Positions 16,825-27,020 are shown, counted from the stretch's first letter. The stretch is DNA of 64,000 bases from Hymenobacter sp. 5317J-9 (GCF_022921075.1 NZ_CP095050.1:2914001-2978000), one strand, 5' to 3'. A program made the numbers and translations. The notes: generated from the sequence alone by a model not told the origin.

Positions 16825-19794
16825 TTAGAATAGCCCCAGCTGCGCCTTGGGCCGCTTCAGCAGCTCACGGGCCTGGGCCACTTCGGCGTCGGTAACATCG
16901 ACGGGGCCGGTGGGTTCGGCGCGGGACGCTTCGGTGGCCGCGGCAGAGTCAGTGGTTTTGGGCGCAGCAGCGCGCTTTTTGGCCACTTCGCGGCGCTGGG
17001 GCTCGGGGCCTTCGTCGGTGAGCAAGGCCACGCCGTGCACCTTGAAGTAGTTGAGCTTGTTGCCCATGGCCTTCCAGCCTTTCACGTCGATGAATTCGTG
17101 CAGGCTGATTTCTTCGGTTTCCTTATCGGCTTTCTTGTCTTTCTGCACCTTCACTTCCACCACCGGCTCGGGGTTGGCCGTCACGGCCAGCAGTTTCGAA
17201 CCTTTGGTTTCGGAAATGAACGTAAAGCGTTTGCTCAGCGTGCTGGTTTCAATCTTGAACCGTTTGACGTAGTGCACCTTGGTTTCGCCGTCCATATACA
17301 CCACCGATAGCGCCACTTCGGGCTCGAACTTGCGCAGCAGCACAATGTTGGGCACGTCGTAGTGAATGGCCGGGTCGGGCGGCGTGAGTTCGTAGCTGCC
17401 ATCTTTGAATACCACCAGCACCGTATTGTCGGTGTCGAAGGTGCCCAAGTAGCGGCCGTGACCGGCCGTATTAAGGCGGCCCACTACGCTATCGAAGAAC
17501 ATTTCGCGGCCGCCGAGCGTGGAGTCGCCCAGGGCTTTCTGGGTGATTTTCTTGATGGGCTGCTTGGTCACGATGTTGCCCATCGAGCCCTTGCCCTTGA
17601 TGGCGAGGTCAGCGAAGTCGAAGTCAAACTGCTTCACCCGCGCCGGCGCCTTATCAGAAAGCTGTATGCTTACGATTTCAGACTCGGAGTTGGGGTTGGC
17701 TGTGAGGTAGAGAGTTTTGGTGCCCTTGGTGCCCTTGGTGAGGTCGTACACTTTGTCGCGCGTGATGCCCGACACCAGGAAGCGCTTGGCGAACGAGATA
17801 CCCGAGGCGCCGTCGAGGTACACCATGTTGTACACCAGGCGGTCATCGTTCTTATTGTACACGCCCACGTGCAGGATATCCTTGCCCACGAAGGTCTTTT
17901 CGGCGATTTTGCTAACTGTGAACGTGCCGTCGCGCCGAATAGCAATGATGTCGTCCAGGTCGGAACAGTCGCAGATGGTGACGGCGTTTTCGTCCTTTTT
18001 CAGGCCGTAGCCCACAAAACCGTCGGCGTAGTTCACGTACAGCTTCTGGTTGGCCACGGCCACTTTCTGGGCCGTCACCACATCAAACGTGCGGAGCTGG
18101 GTTTTGCGCTCGCGGCCCGCGCCGTACTTCTTCAGCAGGCCCTTAAAGTAGTTGATGGCGTAGCGCGTGAGGTTCGCCAGGTGGTCGGCCACCTCAGCCA
18201 TTTCGGCTTCCAGCTTCTGAATGTACTCATCGGCCTTGAAGCCGTCGAATTTGGAAATGCGCTTGATGCGAATTTCGGTCAGGCGCGTCAGGTCGTCTTC
18301 CGTGATGGCGCGGCGCAGCAGGATGCGGGTGTCGTCGGCCCGGGCCTTCTCCCCTTCCACGCGCACAAATTTCTTCAGGCCCTTGTCAATCGTTTCGAGG
18401 ATTTCCTCCCAGGTTTCGCACTCCTCAATCTTGCGGTAGATGCGGTTTTCGATAAAAATCTTCTCCAGCGAAGCGTTGTGCCATTTCTCCCACAGCTCAT
18501 CCTGACGGATTTCCAGCTCGCGCTCCAGCAGCCGCACCGTGGCCTTAGTGCTTTGGCGCAGCACGTCTTCAACACCCACAAAGCGGGGCTTCTCGTCGAT
18601 GATGACGCAGGTGTTGGGCGAGATGCTGATTTCGCAGTCTGTGAAGGCGTACAGCGCATCCATGGTCAGGTCAGGGCTCACGCCCGTGGGCAGCTGCACC
18701 TGGATTTCCACGTCGGCGGCCGTATTGTCGACCACCTTCTTAATCTTGATTTTGTTGGCCTCGCTGGCCTTCACGATGCTTTCCATCAGCGCCGTGGTGG
18801 TGGTGCCGTAGGGAATGTCGCGAATGACGAGCATGGTCTTGTCGACCTTCTCGATGGTGGCGCGCAGGCGGATTTTGCTGCCGCGCATGCCCGAGTTGTA
18901 GTTGCTCACATCGCAGAGGCCGCCGGTCGAAAAGTCCGGAAACAGCTGCACGTCGTGGCCCCGCAGCACTTCAATGCTGGCCTCACACAACTCGCGGAAG
19001 TTGTGGGGCATAATCTTGGTGCTCAGGCCCACGGCAATGCCCTCCACGCCCTGCGCCAGCAGCAACGGGAATTTTACGGGCAGCGTGGTGGGCTCGCGCT
19101 TGCGGCCGTCGTAGCTGAGCTGCCACTCGGTGGTGTCGGGGTTGAACACCACATCAAGGGCAAACTTGCTCAGGCGCGCCTCGATGTAGCGGGGCGCGGC
19201 GGCGCCGTCGCCGGTGCGCACGTCGCCCCAGTTGCCTTGGGTTTCGATGAGCAGGTCTTTCTGGCCCAGGTTCACCATGGCGTCGCCGATGCTGGCGTCG
19301 CCGTGTGGGTGGTACTGCATGGTTTGCCCAATGACGTTGGCCACTTTGTTGAAACGGCCGTCGTCCATCTCTTTCATGGCGTGCAGAATGCGGCGCTGCA
19401 CGGGCTTGAGACCGTCTTCAATGGCGGGCACGGCGCGCTCCAGAATCACATAGGAGGCATAGTCCAGAAACCAGTTCTGGTACATGCCTCGCACCGTGGC
19501 CACGTCGTGGATGGTTTCGCCGGGGGCAAACTTGGGCTCTTCCTCGGTTTCGGGCTCGGTGATGAGCGGGGCCTCCACCTCGGGCGAGAGTTGGCCAAAC
19601 AGGTCGGCGGCGCCGGGCGCGTCCGTTGCCTCGGCGTCGGAAGCCAAACCGGCCTCATCAGCAGGAAGCTCAGGCACTGCAGCATCGGCTGCGGCGGCCG
19701 GCGAGAAGGCGGCCAGGTCAAAATCGACCGAATCGCCGGGCTGCAGAAATTGTGGGTCGAGCGGGTCAGAATCAGGAGTATCGAGAGATGCCAC
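16825..19794 (-). CDS. parC: DNA topoisomerase IV subunit A (ParC/GyrA family)
   Basis: 989 residues. Residues 1-90 are an acidic, Ala/Glu/Asp-rich extension not seen in model ParC. The breakage-reunion domain starts at ~91. Tyr203 in AAPRYIEARLSKFA is the DNA-linking tyrosine, and QYHPHGDASIGDAMVNLGQ is the quinolone-region motif. The C-terminal beta-pinwheel (~600-920) ends in a basic/Ala tail. It lacks the GyrA-box QRRGGKG, fitting topoisomerase IV, which decatenates chromosomes. Its partner parE is 3.8 kb upstream on the same strand, with a secreted-protein gene in between. The GTG start is supported by a well-spaced promoter just upstream. Confidence 0.92.
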   Translation of the reverse strand: MASLDTPDSDPLDPQFLQPGDSVDFDLAAFSPAAAADAAVPELPADEAGLASDAEATDAPGAADLFGQLSPEVEAPLITEPETEEEPKFAPGETIHDVATVRGMYQNWFLDYASYVILERAVPAIEDGLKPVQRRILHAMKEMDDGRFNKVANVIGQTMQYHPHGDASIGDAMVNLGQKDLLIETQGNWGDVRTGDGAAAPRYIEARLSKFALDVVFNPDTTEWQLSYDGRKREPTTLPVKFPLLLAQGVEGIAVGLSTKIMPHNFRELCEASIEVLRGHDVQLFPDFSTGGLCDVSNYNSGMRGSKIRLRATIEKVDKTMLVIRDIPYGTTTTALMESIVKASEANKIKIKKVVDNTAADVEIQVQLPTGVSPDLTMDALYAFTDCEISISPNTCVIIDEKPRFVGVEDVLRQSTKATVRLLERELEIRQDELWEKWHNASLEKIFIENRIYRKIEECETWEEILETIDKGLKKFVRVEGEKARADDTRILLRRAITEDDLTRLTEIRIKRISKFDGFKADEYIQKLEAEMAEVADHLANLTRYAINYFKGLLKKYGAGRERKTQLRTFDVVTAQKVAVANQKLYVNYADGFVGYGLKKDENAVTICDCSDLDDIIAIRRDGTFTVSKIAEKTFVGKDILHVGVYNKNDDRLVYNMVYLDGASGISFAKRFLVSGITRDKVYDLTKGTKGTKTLYLTANPNSESEIVSIQLSDKAPARVKQFDFDFADLAIKGKGSMGNIVTKQPIKKITQKALGDSTLGGREMFFDSVVGRLNTAGHGRYLGTFDTDNTVLVVFKDGSYELTPPDPAIHYDVPNIVLLRKFEPEVALSVVYMDGETKVHYVKRFKIETSTLSKRFTFISETKGSKLLAVTANPEPVVEVKVQKDKKADKETEEISLHEFIDVKGWKAMGNKLNYFKVHGVALLTDEGPEPQRREVAKKRAAAPKTTDSAAATEASRAEPTGPVDVTDAEVAQARELLKRPKAQLGLF

Positions 19795-19826
19795 GAGGTA
19801 AGCGAAAGAAGTCGGCGAACTGCCGT

Positions 19827-19856
19827 CAAAAGTACCAGAATCAGCGCGGAGCGCAA
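19827..19856 (-). promoter_or_regulatory. Promoter of parC
   Basis: On the minus strand, TTG (19856-19854) and TACTTTTG (19834-19827) are 19 bp apart, a full match to the Bacteroidota consensus. The predicted leader before the GTG start is ~25 nt. It rules out starts further upstream. Confidence 0.75.
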
Positions 19857-20066
19857 CTATTACTAAGCAAGGAAGGCGGCCAAAAGTTCCCAATAATTTT
19901 AGCCGCCGCTCTAAAACACCGCCAAACGCAGTGCAGCACAAAATCCCCTATTCAACCCAAATTACAGAAGTTAATCGACAACAAACAAGCTAAAATAAAT
20001 AGCCAAACCAGGATACCTTAGTTTAGAACAGAACTCTCACCGCACACTCAAACGGGCACACACGAA

Positions 20067-20095
20067 AAAAGCCCGCGCCAAAGGTGCGGGCTTTT
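20067..20095 (-). terminator. Terminator after the SBBP/T9SS protein gene
   Basis: AAAAGCCCGC (20067-20076) pairs with GCGGGCTTTT (20086-20095), with further GCC/GGT pairing. This hairpin is the main feature of the 440-bp gap between the secreted-protein gene and parC. The rest is AT-rich with only the parC promoter recognisable. Confidence 0.82.
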
Positions 20096-20236
20096 CCGTG
20101 GAATTTGCCGACTAGTCTACCCCTAGTCGACGGTTCAAACGTACGCATTTTTTTTTCTATACACCAAATTTGGCACGTTTTTTTTCCAATATGAGGAGCC
20201 TGGCATTCTCAGATGTGGAACCGGGCGCAACGCTCT

Positions 20237-23200
20237 TTATCGAACGATTTCTACCCAACCTTTCGTCTCGATGCCGCAATTGGGCTGACGAATCAGGTAG
20301 TGGTATACTCCAGCCGGCAAGTCGCTGCCCGTCCATTCGCTGCGGTAGGTCTTGGTTTCGTACACCAAGCGGCCCCACCGGTTAAAAATCTTCAGTTCGG
20401 GCGTTCCGTACGAGGCCGGCACTTTGAAGTATGCATTTTTATCATCGCCGTTAGCCGTGAGGATGTTAGGAATGTTAAAGGTCTTGCTCAGCTTCACGTT
20501 GAATTCCACTACGGCCGGGCACAACAGGCCCTGGTCGATTTCGACGCGGTAGCGGCCGGGCGACGTCACGGAAATGCTTGGGGTGCGAGCGCCGGTGTTC
20601 CAGTTGTAGGCACGGCCGGACACGAAGGGCGTAAGGCGGGCCGGGTCGAGCACTAGCAGCTGGCCGCAATCGAGGGAGTCGACCACGGTGCGCACAGGCC
20701 GCGGCACGGCGTTGCCAATGGTGTATTCGATGGTGGTGGGGCAAGCCTGGCCAAGCTGCTGCACCTGCACGCTGTACCGGCCAGCGGCAGTAACGGTCAG
20801 GGTGGGCGACTGGGTGCCGTTGTTCCAGGTGAAGGCGCTTCCCAGCACCGGCGGCGACAAGCGGGCCGGGTCGAGCACCAGCTGCTTGCTGCAGCCCAGG
20901 GTATCGAGCACGGCGCGGGCCGGGGTGGGCGCCGCCACCACTACCTGCAGGCTGAGGCTGGCCGTGGCCGGCCCGCACGAAGTGGCGGTATTGCGGCGCG
21001 TGGCCACCAAACGGGCCGTGTAGGTGCCCGCCGTGGTGTACGTGTGCTGCGGCGCTTTGGCGGTGTCCAGCGGCGAGCCGTCGCCGAAGTCCCAGCTATA
21101 GGTATTGGAGCCGTTGGTGATGTTGACGAACTGCAGCGCATAAGGCGCGCAGCCCGCGGGGGGCGACTGCACCACCAGCTGCAGAGCCGAGGTGGCCGAC
21201 GGCGCCAGGTCAAACTTGAACGCAGCCCCGTCGTTCGAAGTGGTCAGGCCGGCCGAGTAAGCACCTGGCGTGGTGCCAAAAGCTTTGCCGGTGTTGCAGG
21301 TAATGTGGTACATCGTGCCGGCGCGGGTGATGTAGTTGGACGCCGCGTAATGGAGGTGGGTGGCAAACGAAGGTCCCTGGCTGGTGTTCAGCTCGCCGAT
21401 GTACGTGCCGTAGAGCAGCGACGTGGCGTTCTCGCCCAGCACGCACAGGTACAGGCTGCGGGCCTGCTGCGAGTAGGCATCGGGCGTGCGCGGGCAGCCG
21501 GGGTTGGCCAGGGCACCGGCGTAGGCGCTGAAATACAGGCGTCCGCAGTTGTCGCGGCCGAAGCCGGTGAGCACGTTGCAGCTGCTCAACGCCTGAAAGC
21601 CGACCACCGAAATCTGAGTCGCAAAGAGCGTGCTGCTCAGGGCCGGGTTTAGGCCGTGCACGAAGATGCCGGTGGTGCCCGAGACGTATGCGCCGTAGGC
21701 GCTGCCGGTGCGCAGGTAGGTGCCCTCGCTGGCGCCGCCCACCAGCACGTTGCCGTTGGCATCGAAATCGAGAAAACGGGCCACGTCGTTGCTGGTGGTG
21801 CCCAGGAAAGTACCGTTGAGGCGGGTGCCGGTGCTGCTGAAGCGCAGCACAAAGCCGTCGTTGCTGTTAAAGCTGGAGCTGCTGCCCGGGGCAGTTGCCA
21901 GCAGGCCGCCCGCGCCAACCGGGAAATTGGTGCTCTGGGTGGCGCCGCACACGTACACATCGCCATTGGGGGCCACTTTTACGTCGTGGCCACGCTCGGC
22001 GCTGCTGCCGCCCAGGTAAGTCGACCACCGCAGGGCCGTCAGCGTGGGCGACAACCGGGTGAGGACCCCATCGGCGCCGCCCCCGGAGTTGTTCTGGAAG
22101 GCGTTGGCGCGCGGGTAGTCGTTGGAGAAACTGGTGCTGGTCACCAACACGTCACCCGTGGTGGGGTCGGTGGTGATGCTGCCGGGAATGAGCGACGTGG
22201 AGGCCGCCTCGTCGCTGCTGCCGCCCAGGAACGTGGACGCCAGAATACTCGTGCCGGTGGCGTTGATGCGCGTCACCACGAGGTCGCGGCCGTTGCCGCC
22301 GTTGTTGAGGGTGCGGTCGTAGGCGCCGTTGGTGGTGGGATAATCAGTGGAAATGGTGGAGCCCAGCACCAGCAGCTCACCGGCCGCGTTGATGTCGAAA
22401 TCGAGCGGGTAATCATCGACGTTTGCAAACGTGCTCGTGCCGCCGCCGCCCAAGTAGGTGGCATAAATGAGGCTGTTGCCCGTGGCCGACAGTTTAGAGA
22501 TGCCGATGTTACCGTAGGCAAACGTCGACTTGATGGCGCCCAGCGTGACGGGATAGCCGCTGCCGAGCACGTAGCCGCCGGTGTACATATTGCCCTGCGC
22601 ATCGGCCACGGTGGTGTTGGCCGACTCACCGCCCGGCGAGCCGGAGTACGTCGAAAACACCAGCACGGGGTCGATGACCAGGCGCTGGGCCGGGTTGTAC
22701 TCCTTGCCCAGTGCAAACGTGACCTCGTGGCCGCGCAGCACGAAGCGGCAAGGCACGGCCCGCCGCTGGCCGCTGGCCGACAGCTGCCAAGCCACGGGGG
22801 CCTGCTCGCGCACATCGCCCACGCTGGTGCGCAACTGCAGGTGGCCTTCGGGCGTGATGCTCAGGCCGTCGAGGCCGTCGTAGCGAAGGCGAATGGCAGC
22901 TGGGCGGGCGCCCGGGGCCAACTCAAAGTCATACTCCAGCTGGCCGCTGCCCTGCTGGTGCCAGCGCAGGTCCACGCCGGGATACACGGCCCGGTAGCGC
23001 ACATCGGCAAACAGCGGCACGGCCGAGGCCCAATGGGAAGGGTCATTGCCGAGAAAATAGTTGCGGTAGGCCACCTGCTTCTTTTCGCCGGCCACGGCCG
23101 GAGCGGCCGCCGCACCCACCATCGTCACGCGAAAGGCGTGGCTGGCCACCGGCTTGCGCTCGGCCAGCGCAGCATCGGCGTGCGTCAGACCGGGATACAG

Positions 23201-23392
23201 GTGGTAGGTGAAGGCGTTGTTTTCGAGGTAGAGGCGGCCGTCGGGAATGTCGACGGCGTACTTCACCCGGCGTTCCCATTGGCCTTTGTTGGCCACGAAG
23301 GGTAGCGTGGCCGTGGGTCCCTCGGCGAGTGCCGCGCCGGCACTCCCTAGCAGGGGTAGTAGAAGAACAACCTGTTTGGTAAATGTGGTCAT
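20237..23392 (-). CDS. Secreted SBBP/PKD protein with type B T9SS sorting domain
   Basis: 1051 residues. A signal peptide ends near residue 23 (GSAGAALA). The N-terminal ~200 residues start FVANKGQWERRVKYAVD, a domain often paired with SBBP repeats. Beta-propeller repeats follow at ~240-720 (WSTYLGGSSAERGHDVKVAP, GDVLVTSTSFSNDYP and similar). A PKD-like domain lies at ~765-840 (NTYSWDFGDGSPLD...HTYTTAGTYTARL), then two related ~90-residue modules. The end, NGDDKNAYFKVP...LKIFNRWGRLVYE, is the gliding-motility C-terminal (CHU_C, type B) signal recognised by T9SS. It should be exported and surface-attached or released. It sits between parC and parE with its own promoter and terminator. Confidence 0.88.
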   Translation of the reverse strand: MTTFTKQVVLLLPLLGSAGAALAEGPTATLPFVANKGQWERRVKYAVDIPDGRLYLENNAFTYHLYPGLTHADAALAERKPVASHAFRVTMVGAAAAPAVAGEKKQVAYRNYFLGNDPSHWASAVPLFADVRYRAVYPGVDLRWHQQGSGQLEYDFELAPGARPAAIRLRYDGLDGLSITPEGHLQLRTSVGDVREQAPVAWQLSASGQRRAVPCRFVLRGHEVTFALGKEYNPAQRLVIDPVLVFSTYSGSPGGESANTTVADAQGNMYTGGYVLGSGYPVTLGAIKSTFAYGNIGISKLSATGNSLIYATYLGGGGTSTFANVDDYPLDFDINAAGELLVLGSTISTDYPTTNGAYDRTLNNGGNGRDLVVTRINATGTSILASTFLGGSSDEAASTSLIPGSITTDPTTGDVLVTSTSFSNDYPRANAFQNNSGGGADGVLTRLSPTLTALRWSTYLGGSSAERGHDVKVAPNGDVYVCGATQSTNFPVGAGGLLATAPGSSSSFNSNDGFVLRFSSTGTRLNGTFLGTTSNDVARFLDFDANGNVLVGGASEGTYLRTGSAYGAYVSGTTGIFVHGLNPALSSTLFATQISVVGFQALSSCNVLTGFGRDNCGRLYFSAYAGALANPGCPRTPDAYSQQARSLYLCVLGENATSLLYGTYIGELNTSQGPSFATHLHYAASNYITRAGTMYHITCNTGKAFGTTPGAYSAGLTTSNDGAAFKFDLAPSATSALQLVVQSPPAGCAPYALQFVNITNGSNTYSWDFGDGSPLDTAKAPQHTYTTAGTYTARLVATRRNTATSCGPATASLSLQVVVAAPTPARAVLDTLGCSKQLVLDPARLSPPVLGSAFTWNNGTQSPTLTVTAAGRYSVQVQQLGQACPTTIEYTIGNAVPRPVRTVVDSLDCGQLLVLDPARLTPFVSGRAYNWNTGARTPSISVTSPGRYRVEIDQGLLCPAVVEFNVKLSKTFNIPNILTANGDDKNAYFKVPASYGTPELKIFNRWGRLVYETKTYRSEWTGSDLPAGVYHYLIRQPNCGIETKGWVEIVR

Positions 23393-23415
23393 TTAAGAAA
23401 GGAATAAAAATTTTT

Positions 23416-23423
23416 CAAAGTTA
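23416..23423 (-). promoter_or_regulatory. Candidate -7 box of the SBBP/T9SS gene
   Basis: TAACTTTG on the minus strand, 24-31 bp upstream of the ATG, matches TAnnTTTG. A TTG lies 23 bp further upstream, slightly longer than usual spacing. Confidence 0.5.
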
Positions 23424-23516
23424 CCTGCTTCGGGTTAGTAACGCGTCAATAATCGAACCATTGCAGTCAATTTCGAGAAATTATTTTCACCCAAAAGCTC
23501 GTCATATTTGAGCATT

Positions 23517-23546
23517 AAAAAAGCCCCCGGCGAGTGCCGGGGGCTT
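23517..23546 (-). terminator. Terminator after parE
   Basis: AAGCCCCCGG (23521-23530) pairs with CCGGGGGCTT (23537-23546), followed leftward by a run of U. It separates parE from the secreted-protein gene. Confidence 0.88.
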
Positions 23547-23577
23547 GACCGTTTGGGTCCCGCTACGGTTGCACGGG

Positions 23578-25515
23578 TTATGCTTCGGCCGGCACTTCGG
23601 CGGCGGGCAGCACGTCGCTGGTGATGAGGTCTTTTTCGAGGCGCAGGTTGTCGATGATGAATTCCTGGCGGGCGGGCGTATTCTTGCCCATGTAATAGGT
23701 CAGCACCTGCTGGATGCTGCGGTCGGACTGCAGAATCACCGGCTCCAGCTTGATGTTTTCGCCGATGAACTTGCCGAATTCATCCGGCGAAATCTCACCC
23801 AGGCCTTTGAAGCGCGTGATTTCGGGATTGCGGCCCAGCTTTTTGATAGCGGCCTGCTTTTCCTGCTCGTTATAGCAGTAGATGGTTTCCTTCTTGTTGC
23901 GCACTCGGAACAGCGGCGTTTCGAGGATGAACACGTGGCCGTTGCGCACCAGGTCGGGGAAAAACTGCAGGAAGAACGTGAGCAGCAGCAGGCGAATGTG
24001 CATGCCGTCCACGTCGGCATCGGTGGCCACCACCACGCGGTTGTAGCGCAGGTGCTCAATGCCTTCCTCGATGTTGAGGGCGTGCTGCAACAGGTTCAGC
24101 TCCTCGTTCTCGTACACAATCTTCTTCTTGAGCCCAAAGCAGTTCAGCGGCTTGCCGCGCAAGCTGAACACGGCCTCCAGTTCCACGTTGCGGCTCTTGG
24201 TGATGGAGCCCGATGCGGAGTCGCCCTCGGTGATAAACAGCGTAGTAAGCAACTCCTTTTCAGCACCGTCCTTGGCGTTTTCGCCCAGGTGGAAGCGGCA
24301 GTCGCGCAGCTTGCGGTTATGCAGGTTGGCCTTTTTCGCGCGCTGGTTGGCCAGCTTTTTTACGCCGGCCATGTCCTTGCGCTCCCGCTCGCTCTGCTCG
24401 ATGCGCTTGCGCAGGGCCTCGGCCACGGCGGGGTTCTTGTGCAGGTAGTTGTCGAGGTTGTCCTTAACAAAATCGACGATGAAGCCGCGCACCGTGGGAC
24501 CGTCCTCGCCCATGTTCACCGAGCCGAGCTTGGTTTTGGTCTGGCTCTCAAACACCGGCTCCTGCACGCGCACCGAGATGGCCGCAATAATGCTGGCCCG
24601 GATGTCGGAAGCGTCGTAGTCCTTCTTGTAGAACTCGCGCACTGCCTTCACCACCGCCTCGCGGAAGGCCGCTAAGTGCGTGCCGCCCTGCGTCGTGTAC
24701 TGCCCGTTCACGAAGGAATAGTACTCTTCGCCGTAGTCGTTGCCGTGCGTCATGGCCATCTCAATATCCGGCCCTTTCAGGTGGATGATGGGGTAGCGCA
24801 GGCTCTCCACGTCGGCCTTGCGGGCCAGCAGGTCGAGCAGGCCGTTTTCGGAATAGTACTTCTGGCCATTGAAATTGATGGTCAGGCCCGCGTTCAGGTA
24901 AACGTAGTTCCAGATTTGATTTTCGAGGTACTCCGGGATGAAGCGGTAGTTCTTGAAAATCGTGTCGTCGGGCTGAAACACCACCAGCGTGCCGTTGCGC
25001 TGGCTGGTTTTTTGGGGCTTGGGGTCGCTCACGAGCTTGCCCTGGGCAAACTCGGCCGCTTTCATCGTGCCTTCGCGCACGCTTTGCACCAGGAAGTAAC
25101 CGCTCAGGGCGTTCACGGCCTTGGTGCCTACGCCGTTGAGGCCCACCGACTTCTGGAACACCTTGGAGTCGTATTTGCCGCCGGTGTTGATTTTGCTCAC
25201 CACGTCCACCACCTTGCCCAGCGGAATGCCGCGGCCGTAGTCGCGCACCTGCACGCGGGAATCCGAAATCTTGATGTCGATGGTGCGGCCGTGGCCCATC
25301 ACGTGCTCGTCGATGCAGTTGTCAACGACTTCCTTCACCAATACGTAGATGCCGTCGTCGTAAGCTGAACCGTCGCCGAGCTTGCCGATGTACATGCCGG
25401 GGCGCAGGCGGATGTGCTCGCGCCAGTCCAGCGAGCGGATGCTGTCTTCGTTGTAGCCGTGGTCGGGCGCTTTGGCGGATGCTTGCGGGGCTTCGGTAAG
25501 TAGTTCGTCGTTCAT
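23578..25515 (-). CDS. parE: DNA topoisomerase IV subunit B (ParE/GyrB family)
   Basis: 645 residues. The GHKL ATPase part has [17 protein letters not shown] and [18 protein letters not shown]. The transducer and TOPRIM parts have [14 protein letters not shown] and [20 protein letters not shown] (metal-binding DxD). It supplies ATP-driven strand passage with the ParC subunit. The start at [11 protein letters not shown] is preferred; an upstream in-frame start adds a leader unlike the family. It is divergent from the AI-2E-type permease gene. Confidence 0.93.
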   Translation of the reverse strand: MNDELLTEAPQASAKAPDHGYNEDSIRSLDWREHIRLRPGMYIGKLGDGSAYDDGIYVLVKEVVDNCIDEHVMGHGRTIDIKISDSRVQVRDYGRGIPLGKVVDVVSKINTGGKYDSKVFQKSVGLNGVGTKAVNALSGYFLVQSVREGTMKAAEFAQGKLVSDPKPQKTSQRNGTLVVFQPDDTIFKNYRFIPEYLENQIWNYVYLNAGLTINFNGQKYYSENGLLDLLARKADVESLRYPIIHLKGPDIEMAMTHGNDYGEEYYSFVNGQYTTQGGTHLAAFREAVVKAVREFYKKDYDASDIRASIIAAISVRVQEPVFESQTKTKLGSVNMGEDGPTVRGFIVDFVKDNLDNYLHKNPAVAEALRKRIEQSERERKDMAGVKKLANQRAKKANLHNRKLRDCRFHLGENAKDGAEKELLTTLFITEGDSASGSITKSRNVELEAVFSLRGKPLNCFGLKKKIVYENEELNLLQHALNIEEGIEHLRYNRVVVATDADVDGMHIRLLLLTFFLQFFPDLVRNGHVFILETPLFRVRNKKETIYCYNEQEKQAAIKKLGRNPEITRFKGLGEISPDEFGKFIGENIKLEPVILQSDRSIQQVLTYYMGKNTPARQEFIIDNLRLEKDLITSDVLPAAEVPAEA

Positions 25516-25709
25516 TGGGGCAACTGTTCGCCGGTTTTCGGGTAAAATAACGCAGAAATAAGCGGGAGGGCAAGAATTATTGCCAGCCCGCTTAGCAACC
25601 AACCGCTAATTTAATTAGTTCGCCACGGCGCTGGCCCGGCCCGGGCCACGCATTTTTTTCATTTCCAAGCGCTCACCTTGCTCCTCACCTGCCCTGCCGG
25701 GCCATTTCT

Positions 25710-26903
25710 ATGTTTCCTCCTCTAATCAGCCGCGGCACGCCCCGCCCCCACGCCACCCAACATTCGGCCGCCCCCACCGAGGCCAAGCTGGCGCCCGTGG
25801 TTCACTACACGTTTCTGCTCATCGGGCTGTCGCTGCTGGTGTTCGTGCTGCACAAGCTCGACGGCATTTTGCTGCCACTGTTTTTTTCGGCGCTGCTGTC
25901 CACGCTGCTGCTGCCGCTGGTGGCGCGGCTGGAGGCGCGGCGCTGGCCGCGGGTGCTGGCCATTCTGGTGGCCATTCTGCTGCTGGTGGGCGGCATTGTG
26001 GGCCTCATCATTCTGTTCGGGTCGCAGATTATGGATTTGAAAGCCGAGCTGCCCCTCATTCAGCAGAAGCTGGTGGTGATGTTTGACCAGGGCCAGCAGT
26101 GGCTGCACGACAAATTTGGCATGCGCGTGATGAGCAAAGACGAACTCATCGACTCGTCCCTGAGCTCGGCCAAAAAATCGGCGGGCGGTTTTTTGGGCAG
26201 CACGCTGAGCACCACCGCCGGCGTGCTGAGCGTGCTCACGCTGATTCCGATTTACATCTTCTGCTTCCTGTATTACCGCGACCACATGCGGCAGTTCATG
26301 TTCCGGTTTGTGGCGCCCGACAAGCGCACCGGCGTGCTGCATACCATGGACAGCATCCAGACCGTGGTGCAGGCCTACATCTCGGGCCTGCTCACGGTGA
26401 TTGTGATTGTGGCCGTGCTCAACGCCATCGGCCTGCTGCTGCTCAACGTGAAGTTCGCCATCTTCTTTGCCATTTTCGCCTCGGTGCTGGCCGTCATTCC
26501 CTACATCGGCATCATGGTGGGCGCCACCATTCCGGCCCTGATTACGCTGGTCGAAACCGGGAGCACGGGCAAGGCAGCGGCCGTGGTGGGCGTGTTTGTA
26601 TTTGTGCAGTTTCTGGAAGGCAACTTTATCACGCCCATGATTACCGGCTCGAAAGTGAGCATCAACCCCATGGCGGCCATCATTGCCCTTATTCTGGGCG
26701 GCGAGCTGTGGGGCACGCCGGGCATGATTCTGAGCATTCCGCTCACGGCCGTGCTCAAAGTGGTGTTCGATGCCAACAAAACCACGGAGCCCTGGGGCTT
26801 CCTGCTAGGCGACGTGACCGATGGCGAGGAAACCAAGAAAGACAAGTCGGACGACAAGCCCGGCTTTATGGCCAAGGCCTGGCACATGATTAAACGCATG
26901 TAG
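25710..26903 (+). CDS. AI-2E family transporter (PerM/YhhT type)
   Basis: 397 residues with about eight membrane helices: two or three near the N-terminus (HYTFLLIGLSLLVFVLHKLD, ILVAILLLVGGIVGLIILFG), a soluble loop at ~110-170, and a C-terminal set with VIPYIGIMVGATIPALITL and EGNFITPMITGSKVSINPM, the family's best conserved stretch. The last ~35 residues are charged and cytoplasmic. Members export small signals or act as Na+/H+ exchangers; the substrate here cannot be told. It is followed by a repeat and a strong terminator. Confidence 0.9.
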   Translation: MFPPLISRGTPRPHATQHSAAPTEAKLAPVVHYTFLLIGLSLLVFVLHKLDGILLPLFFSALLSTLLLPLVARLEARRWPRVLAILVAILLLVGGIVGLIILFGSQIMDLKAELPLIQQKLVVMFDQGQQWLHDKFGMRVMSKDELIDSSLSSAKKSAGGFLGSTLSTTAGVLSVLTLIPIYIFCFLYYRDHMRQFMFRFVAPDKRTGVLHTMDSIQTVVQAYISGLLTVIVIVAVLNAIGLLLLNVKFAIFFAIFASVLAVIPYIGIMVGATIPALITLVETGSTGKAAAVVGVFVFVQFLEGNFITPMITGSKVSINPMAAIIALILGGELWGTPGMILSIPLTAVLKVVFDANKTTEPWGFLLGDVTDGEETKKDKSDDKPGFMAKAWHMIKRM

Positions 26904-26928
26904 CAGCGGCCCGCCGAATTCCGTTTAA

Positions 26929-26978
26929 GTGAGCAGTTATCAATAATGACTATCGACTGATAAATGATAACTGCTCAC
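26929..26978. repeat. Inverted repeat downstream of the AI-2E gene
   Basis: GTGAGCAGTTATCA (26929-26942) and TGATAACTGCTCAC (26965-26978) are perfect 14-bp arms around a 22-nt AT-rich spacer that itself repeats TGATAA-like words. It looks like a small intergenic palindrome rather than the terminator, which follows it. Confidence 0.7.
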
Positions 26979-26988
26979 TGACAACTAT

Positions 26989-27020
26989 AAAAAAGGCCGC
27001 CCTATGAGGCGGCCTTTTTT
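26989..27020. terminator. Terminator after AI-2E transporter
   Basis: A perfect 13-bp stem, AAAAAAGGCCGCC (26989-27001) with GGCGGCCTTTTTT (27008-27020), and a CTATGA loop. It is strong in both directions. Confidence 0.93.

Noticed and set aside
17362..19866. An 834-codon open frame opposite parC.
   Set aside because: Same artefact: composition follows the complement of parC, and it overlaps the parC promoter.
21656..23305. A 549-codon open frame opposite the SBBP/T9SS gene.
   Set aside because: Its residues are the complement of Gly/Thr/Ser-rich repeats; no signal peptide or domain.
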